64,000 bases of DNA from Segatella buccae ATCC 33574 (GCF_000184945.1 NZ_GL586311.1:2383753-2447752), one strand, 5' to 3'; counted from the first letter of the stretch, positions 47,799-56,873 are shown. The notes: generated by a model not told the origin, from the sequence alone. Numbers and translations are program-made.

Positions 47799-48310
47799 CC
47801 AAAAGCTTTTTTATCTGCCATCCATAGTCCTTGTGTACGAAGAACTTGTTCGAGTACATCCCGCCCAAACCCTTCTCCTCCACGGAAGGTAGACACATAA
47901 TTGCTAATTTCCTTTATCTCGGAAGCGGCATCCGACGGGCAACATGAACAACCACAGCGGTTCATGACTTCGTAGTCGGGAATGTCATCTCCGCAATAGA
48001 TAACCTCCTCGTCATTTAACCCATAACGCGAAAGGAAATCTTCATAAGACTTTAACTTGACCGCGCACTCCATGTAAATGTCTTCCACGCCAAGATGCCG
48101 GTAGCGCATACGCACGGCCTCGGTGTTACCCCCTGTCATAATGGCAATACGGAGTCCCATCTTTTGTGCCAGCTGAATGGCATAGCCGTCTTTGATATTC
48201 ACGGTGCGCAACGGCTCGCCGTTCCCCGCCAAAGTGATCGTCTGGCACGAAAGCACCCCGTCCACATCAAAGACCACGGCCTTTATTTTGTTTAAATCAT
48301 AATTTATCAT
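47792..48310 (-). CDS. kdsC: KdsC-type Kdo-8-phosphate phosphatase (HAD)
   Basis: 172 residues, C0-type HAD phosphatase without cap. Motif [11 protein letters not shown] (Asp15, Asp17), motif II IAIMTGG near 55, motif III Lys in [10 protein letters not shown], motif [15 protein letters not shown] near 104. It removes phosphate from Kdo-8-P, the step after KdsA; kdsA and kdsD lie 25 kb away. It overlaps the upstream gene by four bases and maf downstream. A few KdsC-like proteins act on other sugar phosphates, so the name rests on family and the presence of kdsA/kdsD. Confidence 0.87.
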   Translation of the reverse strand: MINYDLNKIKAVVFDVDGVLSCQTITLAGNGEPLRTVNIKDGYAIQLAQKMGLRIAIMTGGNTEAVRMRYRHLGVEDIYMECAVKLKSYEDFLSRYGLNDEEVIYCGDDIPDYEVMNRCGCSCCPSDAASEIKEISNYVSTFRGGEGFGRDVLEQVLRTQGLWMADKKAFGW

Positions 48311-49092
48311 TGTCTGGAATGTTGAAGTGCATATTGATAGATTCCACTGCTTAACAATCTATATACCTCTTGCAGGTAGGGCTCATGGTTCAAAAGGTCT
48401 GTCTGGGCCTTAATCACATTCTCATCATAGCGCACAGCCGGACCGGTCTGGGCCTCCAAAGGCGACATTTCCCCAGCCTTGCGGGCCGTTTCTTCGATAA
48501 GCGGAAGCATCACGTCAAACGGCAGACCGTGGGCGGCGAGGACTTCGCCGGAAAGGCTGTAACAATGGTTAACAAAGTTACAGGCAAAGACCGCGGCAAG
48601 ATGTAGATACTTTCGTTCTTCCGAGGACAAATCATAGATTCGATTGGAGATGGTCTTCGCCAAAGCGTGGAGCATCGAATATGCCGTTTGGTCGTTAGTC
48701 TCCAGAAAACAGGGAATATTTGAGAAATCCATTTCGCGAGTTTTGCTGAAGGTTTGCAATGGATAAAAGACTCCATAGTGGCAAACTGTCTCTTGAAATA
48801 TGTCCAACGGCATCGAACCTGCCGTATGGCAAAACACCTTTTCCTTGATATTCCGGCCCACTTGTGGCACTAACTCTCTAAGCGCATCATCTTTAATGGC
48901 AAAAATATAGATGTCTGCCCGATTGTCAATCTCACCAATATTATCGACAAACTCTCCGCCGACTAAGGTCGCGAGTTTGCCGGCCGATTCTTTTGTCCGA
49001 CTATACACTTGTGTAATCGTGTGTCCGCCTCTCACCAGCGCCTTCCCTAAATTAGTGGCAAGACGACCGGCTCCTATCAAACAAACTTTCAT
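48307..49092 (-). CDS. Rossmann-like plus DUF2520 protein
   Basis: 261 residues. An N-terminal NAD(P)-binding fold ([33 protein letters not shown]) is followed by a helical C-terminal DUF2520 domain (about 130-255; [17 protein letters not shown]). The plan resembles 6-phosphogluconate dehydrogenase-like and F420-dependent reductase-like folds, but the reaction is not known. It heads an operon with kdsC and maf, overlapping kdsC by four bases. The first residue begins the glycine-rich strand, so the start is secure; it lies only five bases after the -7 element, suggesting a leaderless mRNA. Confidence 0.82.
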   Translation of the reverse strand: MKVCLIGAGRLATNLGKALVRGGHTITQVYSRTKESAGKLATLVGGEFVDNIGEIDNRADIYIFAIKDDALRELVPQVGRNIKEKVFCHTAGSMPLDIFQETVCHYGVFYPLQTFSKTREMDFSNIPCFLETNDQTAYSMLHALAKTISNRIYDLSSEERKYLHLAAVFACNFVNHCYSLSGEVLAAHGLPFDVMLPLIEETARKAGEMSPLEAQTGPAVRYDENVIKAQTDLLNHEPYLQEVYRLLSSGIYQYALQHSRQ

Positions 49093-49097
49093 GCCGG

Positions 49098-49105
49098 CAA
49101 AGGTA
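49098..49105 (-). promoter_or_regulatory. -7 element of the DUF2520-kdsC-maf operon
   Basis: TACCTTTG ends five bases before the ATG at 49092. If transcription begins about seven bases downstream, the mRNA has no leader. Confidence 0.5.
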
Positions 49106-49189
49106 ATAAAAAAACAGTTTATAAACAGCTCTTTCGTCTATTTTCAGCAATAATTTACGCTTTTCTTTTTACCTTTCAACATTTCTTTA

Positions 49190-49197
49190 TATATTTG
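49190..49197 (+). promoter_or_regulatory. -7 element of the FemAB/GNAT-like gene
   Basis: TATATTTG ends eight bases before the ATG at 49206, again predicting almost no leader. No -33 TTTG is visible. Confidence 0.45.
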
Positions 49198-49205
49198 CCT
49201 TCATA

Positions 49206-50216
49206 ATGGAAGGCATCACCATCGAGATTATCCGGAAAAGCGAATTGCTCCCCCCGCTCAACGAGGAGAACTTTTTCCACAGTGCCGAATTGTTTCGTAT
49301 AACGGAGCAAGTACCCGGCAGTTCACCTTTTATGGCCGTTGCCATGAAAGACGGCCGTCCTATAGCCCATCTGTTAGCTGTTGTCAGACGCCGCATCATT
49401 TGGCTGCCTTTTGTTCTGCTCAAACAAGGGCGAATCTATGGTGAAGGAGTATATCACGATACGGATAAAGATGCGCCCGCACAAGAAGACTATGGGACTG
49501 TCCCTCAAGAAGAACTGTTCGGACTCATGCTCAAAGCACTGACCCGAAGACTTGTACACAGTCTGTGTTTTTTCGTGGAGGTTTCCGACATTAGTCGTAA
49601 AATGTTCGGTTATAGGGAGTTTCGCCGTTACGGATATTTTCCACTACATTGGCAGGAGATACACAATTCGCTGCACAGCAAATCTCCGGAGGAGCGGATT
49701 GATGTCAAATTGAAAGACAGGATAGCCAAAAGTTATGCCAACGGAATCATTACCCGGGAAGTCGCTTCAATAGATGAAGGATGCCGGTTTTACAGACTTC
49801 TCAAAGGATTCTACCGGCTTAAGCTGCGCCGGTTGATTCCGCCCGAAAAACAGTTTGTTGAACTTTACAAAAACAAGCGGGCGATAATTCTTGTCACACT
49901 ATATAAAAACAAGATCATAGGGGGAAGCGTGTGCGTGTTTTCCGAAGGCAATGCCTATTTGTGGTATTTAGCATCCAAGCGCAAGACCTACCATTCTCTC
50001 CATCCTAACACCATGACTGTATGGTATGCCCTCCGGTATGCCCATGCACACAATTATGCGCACATGTATTTTATGGATGTAGGGCTACCGTGGAAAAGAA
50101 ATGCGTTCAGAGAGTTTATTTTAAGTTTCGGCGGGAAGCCGGTCGGCACCTACCGATGGTTCAGATTCACGATTCCTTGGGTTAACAAAATACTCAGCTG
50201 GTGGTACCGCGACTGA
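49206..50216 (+). CDS. FemAB/GNAT-like acyl- or aminoacyl-transferase
   Basis: 336 residues, cytoplasmic, no signal peptide. Two GNAT-like halves can be made out: PFMAVAMKDGRPIAHLLAVVRRR near 38 and IILVTLYKNKIIGGSVCVFSEGNAYLWYLASKRK near 225, ending FILSFGGKPVGTYRWFRF. The arrangement resembles FemABX-like transferases and the BioF2-like acetyltransferase domain common in envelope or polysaccharide modification. No neighbour fixes the substrate. It stands alone, convergent with the TetR gene. Confidence 0.68.
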   Translation: MEGITIEIIRKSELLPPLNEENFFHSAELFRITEQVPGSSPFMAVAMKDGRPIAHLLAVVRRRIIWLPFVLLKQGRIYGEGVYHDTDKDAPAQEDYGTVPQEELFGLMLKALTRRLVHSLCFFVEVSDISRKMFGYREFRRYGYFPLHWQEIHNSLHSKSPEERIDVKLKDRIAKSYANGIITREVASIDEGCRFYRLLKGFYRLKLRRLIPPEKQFVELYKNKRAIILVTLYKNKIIGGSVCVFSEGNAYLWYLASKRKTYHSLHPNTMTVWYALRYAHAHNYAHMYFMDVGLPWKRNAFREFILSFGGKPVGTYRWFRFTIPWVNKILSWWYRD

Positions 50217-50244
50217 AAATAGTCGCCCCATCCCTGTGAGAATG

Positions 50245-50865
50245 CTACACAAGAGTCTTTAGACGGCTGTCCAATAGTTTGATCCCCTTTTGCGTACAGA
50301 AACCTCTTATAAAAACGAAGATAAAACTGCGGAATATTTCCTCCACACCGAATTCCTGATAAAGCTGCTTCTCCATGAAGCTGTGCATTGACATGTCACC
50401 GATACGCGAAGCCAACTTATAGTTGATGTCCTTACGGAAATACCCTTCCTCTATTCCCCGTTTGAAAAAGACTGCCGCCTCTTTCTCTCGTTTCTCATGC
50501 CTGTTCTGAAGATAGCCGACAACTTTTGAGAACTTGTGCAACTCCATGAAGAAAGTGGGATTGATCGTCTTGGAAAATTCCACTTTCACTTGATAGTATT
50601 CCACTATAATGTCAATCACAGTGTGTGTGCCATCGTCAAAACGCTCCATCCACTCATCGTGGTCATCTTCATGTTTCTTGATACAGGCATAAAGAAGATC
50701 TTCCTTATCGGCAAAAATCTCATAGAGTGTGCGCTTGGAAATGGAAAGCGACATGGCTATATCATCCATCTTTACCGCCTTCACTCCCTTAGAAAGAAAT
50801 TGCTTCATGGAGATCTTCAAAATCTTATTCTTTACTTCTATTCTATATGGAGAAGATACATTCAT
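50245..50865 (-). CDS. TetR/AcrR-family repressor
   Basis: 206 residues. The N-terminal helix-turn-helix is clear at about 15-60: ILKISMKQFLSKGVKAVKMDDIAMSLSISKRTLYEIFADKEDLL. The C-terminal ligand-binding part is all helical and not assignable to a ligand. It is divergent from the malic enzyme gene. A 12-bp palindrome just downstream of its own -7 element (50877-50888) is a likely self-operator. Confidence 0.88.
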   Translation of the reverse strand: MNVSSPYRIEVKNKILKISMKQFLSKGVKAVKMDDIAMSLSISKRTLYEIFADKEDLLYACIKKHEDDHDEWMERFDDGTHTVIDIIVEYYQVKVEFSKTINPTFFMELHKFSKVVGYLQNRHEKREKEAAVFFKRGIEEGYFRKDINYKLASRIGDMSMHSFMEKQLYQEFGVEEIFRSFIFVFIRGFCTQKGIKLLDSRLKTLV

Positions 50866-50876
50866 AATCTTTATCG

Positions 50877-50888
50877 GAAAACGTTTTC
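50877..50888. promoter_or_regulatory. Palindrome GAAAACGTTTTC, candidate TetR operator
   Basis: Perfect 12-bp palindrome between the -7 element (50893-50900) and the ATG of the TetR gene, close to the predicted transcription start, where a repressor would block initiation. Confidence 0.45.
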
Positions 50889-50892
50889 GTCA

Positions 50893-50900
50893 CAAAGTTA
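50893..50900 (-). promoter_or_regulatory. -7 element of the TetR gene
   Basis: TAACTTTG on the minus strand, 27 bases before the ATG at 50865. Confidence 0.5.
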
Positions 50901-50943
50901 CAAAAAAAGAATAAAAACTCGCACGTTTTATTTGGTTTTTTCT

Positions 50944-50958
50944 TACCTTTGCGCAAAG
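50944..50958 (+). promoter_or_regulatory. -7 element of maeB inside a 12-bp palindrome
   Basis: TACCTTTG (50944-50951) overlaps the perfect palindrome CTTTGCGCAAAG (50947-50958). A protein bound there would cover the promoter. The leader to the malic enzyme start is about 85 bases. Confidence 0.5.
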
Positions 50959-50999
50959 GAGCGTCATTTGTGCAACCCAAACACATCTAAGTGCTACCA

Positions 51000-51041
51000 A
51001 TGAAAAGTTTTGAGGGACTTTTAATTATAAACACAAAGTAA
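51000..51041 (+). CDS. Possible 13-residue leader peptide before maeB
   Basis: A frame coding MKSFEGLLIINTK whose stop ends one base before the maeB ATG. It includes a short hairpin (AAAAGT with ACTTTT). The close spacing would suit coupled translation. It may be chance. Confidence 0.28.
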   Translation: MKSFEGLLIINTK

Positions 51042-51042
51042 T

Positions 51043-53328
51043 ATGGTAAAGATTTCTAAAGAAGCCGCCCTCCAATATCACCAGAACGGGCGACCGGGAA
51101 AAATTGAAGTGAAGCCTACCAAGCCTTATCGCACCCAGACAGACTTGAGTTTGGCCTACTCACCGGGTGTGGCGTATCCCTGCCTTGAGATACAGAACAA
51201 CCCCGATGATGTATACAAATATACCGACAAGGGAAATTTGGTTGCTGTCATCAGCAATGGCACAGCCGTCCTTGGCCTGGGGGATATTGGTGCCATGAGC
51301 GGCAAGCCGGTTATGGAAGGCAAGGGCTTACTTTTCAAGATATATGGAGGCATTGATGTTTTTGACATCGAGGTAGACGAGAAAGATCCTGAAAAATTTT
51401 GCGAAGCTGTAGAGAAGATAGCTCCCTCGTTTGGCGGGATCAACTTGGAAGACATCAAGGCTTCGGAATGTTTCTACATAGAAGAGCGGTTGAAGAAGAC
51501 CCTCGACATCCCGGTGATGCACGACGACCAACACGGGACTGCCATTATTTCAGCAGCCGGTCTGAAAAACGCCCTTGAAGTGGCCGGGAAGGACATTGAC
51601 AAGGTGAGAATCGTGGTCAACGGTGCCGGAGCGGCTGCCATCAGCTGCACCAAACTCTATTGCGCACTCGGTGCCAAGCGGGAAAATATTGTAATGCTCG
51701 ACTCGAAAGGCGTAATCACGAGTGACAGGGCCAATCTGAATGAACAGAAAAAACAGTTTGCCACAGACCGTCGGGATGTACATACACTTGAAGAAGCCAT
51801 CAAGGGGGCCGACGTTTTTGTCGGGTTATCAAAGGGCAATGTGCTCTCCCAAGACATGATCCGCTCCATGAGCGACAATCCCATCGTGTTTGCGCTGGCC
51901 AATCCCGTTCCCGAAATCTCCTACGAAGACGCTATGGAGAGTCGTCCAGATGTGCTGATGTCAACCGGCCGAAGCGACTACCCCAACCAAATCAACAATG
52001 TCATCGGATTCCCTTACATCTTCCGTGGGGCACTGGATGTACACGCTACGGCCATCAACGAAGAGATGAAAATGGCAGCTGTCAGGGCGATTGCCGATTT
52101 GGCCAAACAGCCGGTTCCTGACATTGTAAATGAGGTTTACCGTGTCAATGAGCTCACTTTCGGGCCAAAATACTTCATTCCCAAACCCGTAGATCCGCGA
52201 CTCATCACCGAAGTAAGTGCCGCTGTAGCCAAAGCCGCCATCGAAAGCGGGGTGGCTCGGCATGAAATCACAGACTGGGAGGACTACAAACAAAGTTTGC
52301 GGCAACTGCTTGGGCAAGAAACGAAATTCACCCGCAAACTCCACGATACGGCACGAATGCACCCCCAGCGGGTTGTCTTTGCTGAAGGAGGACACCCCAC
52401 GACGATGAAAGCGGCCGTGCAGGCAAAAGCGGAAGGCATTTGTTTCCCCATCTTGCTTGGCAATCCCGACCGGTTGACACGCATCGCCAATCGTCTGAAA
52501 CTCAATCTCGACGGAATTGAGATTGTGGATATGCGTGCCGACCAAGAACAAGGACGCAGAGCTACCTTTGCCAAACATCTTGCCGAGAAGAGGGCCCGGC
52601 AGGGATATACTTTCGAAGAGGCTTACGACAAAATGTATGAGCGCAACTATTTCGGAATGTCGATGGTGGAAAATGGCGATGCCGATGCGTTTATCACCGG
52701 ACTCTACACTAAATATTCCAACACGATAAAGGTGGCCAAGGAGGTTATTGGCATACAACCGGGCTATAAAACTTTCGGGACTATGCACATACTCAACACC
52801 AAAAAGGGTACATTCTATTTGGCTGACACACTCATCAACCGCCATCCCGATGAGGACGTGCTCGTTGATGTGGCCCGGCTGAGCGCCCACACAGTCAAGT
52901 TCTTTAACGAGGAACCGCATATAGCTATGATCAGCTACTCCAATTTCGGAACCGACGAGGTGGGTAGCCCGTGGAAAGTACACAAGGCCGTGGAAGAGCT
53001 GCAGCAGCAATATCCCGATATGATCATTGACGGAGAGATGCAAGTGAACTTTGCTCTGGACCGCAAGCTGCGTGACGACAAATTTCCTTTCACCCGGCTC
53101 AAGGGATACGATGTAAACACACTCGTATTCCCAAACATGAGCAGTGCCAACGGAAGCTATAAGCTGCTTCAGGCACTCGACAGCGATGTGGAGATTGTCG
53201 GCCCCATCCAAATGGGCTTAAACCATTCCATCCATTTCACAGACTTTGAAAGTTCGGTGGCTGATGTGGTGAACATCACCGCTGTGGCCGTAATCGATGC
53301 ATACGTGGAGAAAATAAAAAAGAAATAG
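51043..53328 (+). CDS. maeB: NADP-type malic enzyme fused to a phosphotransacetylase-like domain
   Basis: 761 residues, the length of the MaeB class. The malic N domain covers about 15-150 ([51 protein letters not shown]), the NAD(P)-binding domain 165-410 ([26 protein letters not shown]), and a phosphotransacetylase-like domain 430-755 ([51 protein letters not shown]). It decarboxylates malate to pyruvate; in known homologues the C-terminal domain is regulatory, binding acetyl-CoA rather than catalysing transfer. The promoter lies in the region divergent from the TetR gene, which may regulate it, though no direct evidence exists. Confidence 0.93.
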   Translation: MVKISKEAALQYHQNGRPGKIEVKPTKPYRTQTDLSLAYSPGVAYPCLEIQNNPDDVYKYTDKGNLVAVISNGTAVLGLGDIGAMSGKPVMEGKGLLFKIYGGIDVFDIEVDEKDPEKFCEAVEKIAPSFGGINLEDIKASECFYIEERLKKTLDIPVMHDDQHGTAIISAAGLKNALEVAGKDIDKVRIVVNGAGAAAISCTKLYCALGAKRENIVMLDSKGVITSDRANLNEQKKQFATDRRDVHTLEEAIKGADVFVGLSKGNVLSQDMIRSMSDNPIVFALANPVPEISYEDAMESRPDVLMSTGRSDYPNQINNVIGFPYIFRGALDVHATAINEEMKMAAVRAIADLAKQPVPDIVNEVYRVNELTFGPKYFIPKPVDPRLITEVSAAVAKAAIESGVARHEITDWEDYKQSLRQLLGQETKFTRKLHDTARMHPQRVVFAEGGHPTTMKAAVQAKAEGICFPILLGNPDRLTRIANRLKLNLDGIEIVDMRADQEQGRRATFAKHLAEKRARQGYTFEEAYDKMYERNYFGMSMVENGDADAFITGLYTKYSNTIKVAKEVIGIQPGYKTFGTMHILNTKKGTFYLADTLINRHPDEDVLVDVARLSAHTVKFFNEEPHIAMISYSNFGTDEVGSPWKVHKAVEELQQQYPDMIIDGEMQVNFALDRKLRDDKFPFTRLKGYDVNTLVFPNMSSANGSYKLLQALDSDVEIVGPIQMGLNHSIHFTDFESSVADVVNITAVAVIDAYVEKIKKK

Positions 53329-53349
53329 CAGAGAATCTTCTAACTTATG

Positions 53350-53389
53350 AAAAAGCGTGTCCGGACTATGGCTTTGGGCGCGCTTTTTT
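53350..53389 (+). terminator. Intrinsic terminator after maeB
   Basis: AAAAAGCGTGTCC (53350-53362) pairs with GGGCGCGCTTTTT (53376-53388) through 13 bp including two G-T pairs, followed by T. It is 21 bases past the stop codon. Confidence 0.8.
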
Positions 53390-53517
53390 GTTCTTATTGG
53401 GCTATACCCACTTTATCTCTAGAAACTATAAAAAGCAACCTTGTCACACATAAAAAGTTAATATTTACAAATGTGTGGGCACACGGCAAGTTTTATTAAA
53501 AAAAGAATCTGGAAAAG

Positions 53518-53548
53518 TTTGGCCGTTTGAAAAAATGTCTTAACTTTG
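53518..53548 (+). promoter_or_regulatory. Consensus promoter of small RNA candidate 1
   Basis: TTTG (53518-53521), a 19-base spacer and TAACTTTG (53541-53548), an excellent match, with no protein-coding gene downstream. Confidence 0.7.
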
Positions 53549-53554
53549 CAACTG

Positions 53555-53641
53555 TTATCCTGAAAACAATCTTTTTACCTTAAAGAACTAATACCTATTG
53601 AAGATTTGGAGCGGTTGCCTGCGAAGGTCATCGCTTTTTTT
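53555..53641 (+). ncRNA. Candidate small RNA 1
   Basis: Predicted transcript of about 87 bases from a consensus promoter to an intrinsic terminator. The terminator hairpin is GCGGTTGCCT (53611-53620), loop GCGA (GNRA type), AGGTCATCGC (53625-53634), then seven T. The frame content shows no peptide with coding character. It lies in a 1.26-kb gap between maeB and rny. I cannot assign a known RNA family; a 6S-type RNA is one thing to test. Confidence 0.5.
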
Positions 53642-53803
53642 ATTTCCTATATTTTAAGTATCGTCATACACCACTCTTCTTCATTCAAGCCTCCGGCTGT
53701 GTACATTTCGCATGTCGCGTCCTCTTCTGTTTTTTCTGCACGCAAACGGCGTAGCATGTTGGGATGTGTCATAAATATAAAACATAAGCTTGGTGAATTG
53801 CAC

Positions 53804-53925
53804 AAAAAAAATCGGATGTCTCACGACAACCGATTTTCAAAAACAAACTACTTAAAAACTAATCTACTAAAACAAATCAAAAAAATATCTTTTGTCGGAA
53901 AGTTCCGATACTTTCTTATGTTATT
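53804..53925 (-). ncRNA. Candidate small RNA 2
   Basis: Predicted minus-strand transcript of about 122 bases. It starts after a consensus promoter (53932-53962). It ends in a hairpin of 13 positions: AAAATCGG, a mismatch and TGTC, loop GTGA (GNRA type) on the RNA strand, then the complement, followed by eight T (53804-53811). A second short hairpin (TCGGA/TCCGA) lies near the 5' end, around 53890-53910. The middle is AU-rich and unstructured. No open frame with an ATG of useful length exists. Family unknown. Confidence 0.52.
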
Positions 53926-53931
53926 CTGCTG

Positions 53932-53962
53932 CAAAGATAGTTTTTTTTATCTTATTCTCAAA
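53932..53962 (-). promoter_or_regulatory. Consensus promoter of small RNA candidate 2
   Basis: TTTG (53959-53962), a 19-base spacer and TATCTTTG (53932-53939) on the minus strand. Confidence 0.7.
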
Positions 53963-54100
53963 AGATTATCGAGAAAAATTATCCTTATTGTACAAAATTA
54001 ACACTATGAAGACCGACAAGCCCCTTATCATGTAGAAATCACCTCTCCTCTATGCCCTCTCTAACCATCCTCGTGAGATGTAAGATATATTCGCATTCTA

Positions 54101-54132
54101 TTTGCATTTCCTTTATTTTTATCGTATCTTTG
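54101..54132 (+). promoter_or_regulatory. Consensus promoter followed at once by a terminator
   Basis: TTTG (54101-54104), a 20-base spacer and TATCTTTG (54125-54132). The terminator at 54141-54168 begins only nine bases after it. Confidence 0.65.
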
Positions 54133-54140
54133 CAATAGCT

Positions 54141-54168
54141 AAGGAAGCACTTGTGTGCTTCCTTTTTT
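54141..54168 (+). terminator. Promoter-proximal terminator
   Basis: AAGGAAGCAC and GTGCTTCCTT form a 10-bp perfect stem with loop TTGT, then a T run. Transcription from the promoter just upstream would give an RNA of about 30 bases unless the hairpin is bypassed. Confidence 0.75.
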
Positions 54169-54504
54169 CGTCACTATCCTCTAATAAATCTGTCAAAGCA
54201 TCCAAGCGACTGATTCATTTGGGTCCAAAGAGCTGTCATTAAGCTTAAAAATGGTTTCTAAGTGTGCCTATTTCACATCATCATTGAGGCTCTTTAGCAT
54301 GAGGTTATCACCTGTTGGGGAACTTTCAAAGAGTTTCATGACAGGCACTATACATATGGGGCTGAAGGGCATGTAATGCTCTTTTACCAATGTGATAGGC
54401 TTCTTGCTATATACCGATACCCAAAGATGAAGTTTGTTACAATAGAACTAAGAAGATCAGAAAGAACAACAGGAACAGAAAAAGACTCCACAGAGACAAA
54501 AACG
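54169..54504. other. Gene-poor stretch, possibly decayed coding DNA
   Basis: No gene supported. On the minus strand a frame of about 58 codons ending near 54270 (with FSPICIVPVMKLFESSPTGD) has a protein-like composition but no start. It could be the remnant of a lost gene; I cannot identify it. Confidence 0.3.
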
Positions 54505-54541
54505 AAAGACCGTAGTCCTTGATGCAGGAACTGCGGTCTTT
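54505..54541 (-). terminator. Terminator after rny
   Basis: AAAGACCG (54505-54512) pairs with CGGTCTTT (54534-54541), the stem continuing through AGT/ACT; on the minus strand it is followed by CGTTTTTG. It is 52 bases past the rny stop. Confidence 0.65.
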
Positions 54542-54592
54542 CTTGTATAAAATGATAATAATATCTTGCCAATGGCACCAGAGACACAAAAC

Positions 54593-56128
54593 CTACTTGG
54601 CGTATGCCACAGAACGGGTCTCACGAATCACGGTGATCTTCACCTGTCCGGGATAAGTCATCTCGTTTTGAATCTTGGTGGCGATCTCACTTGACAACTT
54701 TTCGCTCTCGGCATCATCCATCTTGTCGGCTCCCACAATGACACGGAGCTCACGACCAGCCTGAATGGCGTAGGTTTTGGTCACACCGGGATAGCTCATG
54801 GCGATGGCCTCAAGGTCATTGAGACGCTTGATGTAGGCCTCGACAATCTCGCGACGGGCACCCGGACGGGCGCCGGAAATAGCATCACACACCTGCACGA
54901 TAGGGGCCAAAAGCGTATTCATTTCGATCTCATCGTGATGGGCTCCAATGGCATTGCAGATGTCGGGTTTCTCCTTATATTTCTCTGCTATTTTGGCTCC
55001 ATAAAGTGCATGGGGCAACTCACTCTCCTCATCAGGCACCTTGCCTATATCGTGCAACAGTCCGGCACGCTTGGCTTTCTTGGGATTGAGTCCCAGTTCC
55101 GATGCCATCACCGCGCAGAGATTGGCAGTCTCACGGGCGTGCTGCAAAAGATTCTGACCATAAGAAGAACGGTATTTCATCTTACCGACTATGCGGATCA
55201 GTTCGGGGTGCAGACCATGAATGCCCAAATCGATGGCAGTGCGCTTTCCGGTCTCAATCACCTCATTGTCGAGTTGCTTCTTCACCTTGGCGACAACCTC
55301 TTCTATTCGGGCCGGATGAATGCGCCCGTCGGCCACTAACTGGTGAAGAGCCAGTCGGCAAACTTCCCGGCGAATGGGATCGAAAGCCGAAATAACAATC
55401 GCCTCCGGTGTGTCATCAACCACTATCTCAACACCTGTTGCAGCTTCCAAGGCACGGATATTACGACCTTCACGGCCTATGATGCGGCCTTTCACCTCAT
55501 CATTGTCAATGTGGAAGACGCTCACGGAGTTTTCGATGGCTGTTTCGGTAGCCACGCGCTGTATAGTCTGAATGACGATTTTCTTAGCCTGCTGGTTGGC
55601 GTTCAGCTTGGCTTCGTCCATAATCTCATTCACATAACTTGCCGCATCAAGGCGAGCCTGATCTTTGAGACTCTCCACCAATCGCAACTTGGCTTCTTCC
55701 GCCGACAGTCCGGAGAGTTCTTCAAGCTTGGCCTGTTCCTGCTTCTGCATCTTCTCGAGTTCTTGTTGCTTCACTGCAAGCAGCTTCTTCTCGTTATCCA
55801 CACGCTGTTGACCCTGCTCCACCTCTTGCTTGCGACGGCCGAGCTCTTCCTGCCGCTGATTGAGGCTTATTTCCCGTTGCTTGAGTCTGTTCTCATTTTG
55901 CTGTATGCGCTGGTTGCGCTGCTGAACTTCTTTCTCAAGTTCGCTTTTCTTATTCAGAAACTTCTCTTTGACCTCAAGGAGTTTTTTCTCTTTGACAACT
56001 TCGGCCTCTTTATTGGCCGCATCCATCATTTGGTTATATTTTCCTTTTATCACATAACGGAAAATAGAATAGCCGACGGCTCCGCCTATAACAAGGCCTG
56101 CCACGACCGAAATTATTATACCAATCAT
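54593..56128 (-). CDS. rny: Ribonuclease Y
   Basis: 511 residues. One N-terminal membrane helix ([27 protein letters not shown]), a long coiled coil (about 30-190, rich in Gln/Glu/Lys), a KH domain ([36 protein letters not shown], about 212-260) and an HD domain with HD pair in [27 protein letters not shown] (near 350) and GAHHDE. It is the membrane-anchored endoribonuclease that starts mRNA decay in many bacteria without RNase E. It follows zapA by 26 bases on the same strand. The small-RNA candidates lie just downstream. Confidence 0.95.
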   Translation of the reverse strand: MIGIIISVVAGLVIGGAVGYSIFRYVIKGKYNQMMDAANKEAEVVKEKKLLEVKEKFLNKKSELEKEVQQRNQRIQQNENRLKQREISLNQRQEELGRRKQEVEQGQQRVDNEKKLLAVKQQELEKMQKQEQAKLEELSGLSAEEAKLRLVESLKDQARLDAASYVNEIMDEAKLNANQQAKKIVIQTIQRVATETAIENSVSVFHIDNDEVKGRIIGREGRNIRALEAATGVEIVVDDTPEAIVISAFDPIRREVCRLALHQLVADGRIHPARIEEVVAKVKKQLDNEVIETGKRTAIDLGIHGLHPELIRIVGKMKYRSSYGQNLLQHARETANLCAVMASELGLNPKKAKRAGLLHDIGKVPDEESELPHALYGAKIAEKYKEKPDICNAIGAHHDEIEMNTLLAPIVQVCDAISGARPGARREIVEAYIKRLNDLEAIAMSYPGVTKTYAIQAGRELRVIVGADKMDDAESEKLSSEIATKIQNEMTYPGQVKITVIRETRSVAYAK

Positions 56129-56154
56129 ATTATTATTGTATTAAATATTCTCTG

Positions 56155-56451
56155 TCACTTGAGTGCTTCTTCGATTTCTGAAGTCAACTTTCCGAGAATA
56201 TCACTATAAGGTGCTGTATCATTGCGGCCAGACTCTTTTTCAAACCTCAAGGCTATGTCGATAAGAGCCATATACAGCAACTCCTTGTCAGTCTTGCGTC
56301 CTTTGAACACAGCTGCATAGGTGTTTACTGTATCTGTAATCAGTTTGGCTGCCCTACGATAATAGGCCTCGTCGTCACGCAACACGTTTACCGAGATGTC
56401 CGTATCGTATACATGCAATTTTATGTGTAACTTGTTGTTTTCTTCAGCCAT
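56155..56451 (-). CDS. zapA: ZapA-like cell-division protein
   Basis: 98 residues. N-terminal beta-hairpin and helix (LHIKLHVYDTDISVNVLRDDEAYYRRAAKLITDTV) followed by a coiled coil (YMALIDIALRFEKES), the plan of ZapA, which cross-links FtsZ filaments. It is nine bases after the coiled-coil gene and 26 before rny. Confidence 0.82.
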   Translation of the reverse strand: MAEENNKLHIKLHVYDTDISVNVLRDDEAYYRRAAKLITDTVNTYAAVFKGRKTDKELLYMALIDIALRFEKESGRNDTAPYSDILGKLTSEIEEALK

Positions 56452-56460
56452 CGCTCCGAT

Positions 56461-56754
56461 TTATTTGTCACTCAGTAGCGTTATACATTTATTGACGTCT
56501 CTGATGAGTTTGGCTACGCGGGATTTGGCACCCTCCATGTCGCCATCTGTGATTTCAATCATCTTGGCCATCTTGAGACTGTTGTAATCGTTATGGGCCT
56601 GGGTCAACTGCGCCTCGAGCTGCTTGATCTTGGCATCGCGCTCGTCCACCATGGCATAGAGCTCTTCATTCTCCTTACGCGTTGCCTTGTATTGGAGAAT
56701 CATCTGCCTCACCCGGGTGGTGAACACATTTAAAGTTTTCTCATTAGCTGTCAT
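56461..56754 (-). CDS. Small coiled-coil protein, division partner of ZapA
   Basis: 97 residues, almost wholly coiled coil (MILQYKATRKENEELYAMVDERDAKIKQLEAQLTQAHNDYNSL), soluble. Position immediately before zapA and length resemble ZapB-like partners that join ZapA at the Z ring, but sequence alone is weak for coiled coils. It heads the zapB-like/zapA/rny operon, with the promoter at 56775-56806. Confidence 0.65.
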   Translation of the reverse strand: MTANEKTLNVFTTRVRQMILQYKATRKENEELYAMVDERDAKIKQLEAQLTQAHNDYNSLKMAKMIEITDGDMEGAKSRVAKLIRDVNKCITLLSDK

Positions 56755-56774
56755 AGTCGATTACAATTTGGCTA

Positions 56775-56806
56775 CAAATTTAGTCGAATAATTTGAAAAT
56801 GCCAAA
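56775..56806 (-). promoter_or_regulatory. Promoter of the zapA-rny operon
   Basis: TTTG (56803-56806), 20-base spacer, TAAATTTG (56775-56782), 20 bases before the ATG at 56754. Confidence 0.65.
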
Positions 56807-56873
56807 TATTCCTTAAAGTTTTTATTTAGCAATCACCGATAACGCTCGCCTACAAATGATGCAGTCCAAGACA

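Noticed and set aside
53907..53939. GATACTTT near CAAAGATA, resembling the mannan operator parts
   Set aside because: The order and orientation are wrong: here the box lies downstream of the -7 element rather than upstream, and no second box exists.
54384..54587. Minus-strand open frame of 67 codons after rny
   Set aside because: It overlaps the rny terminator and has no protein character.
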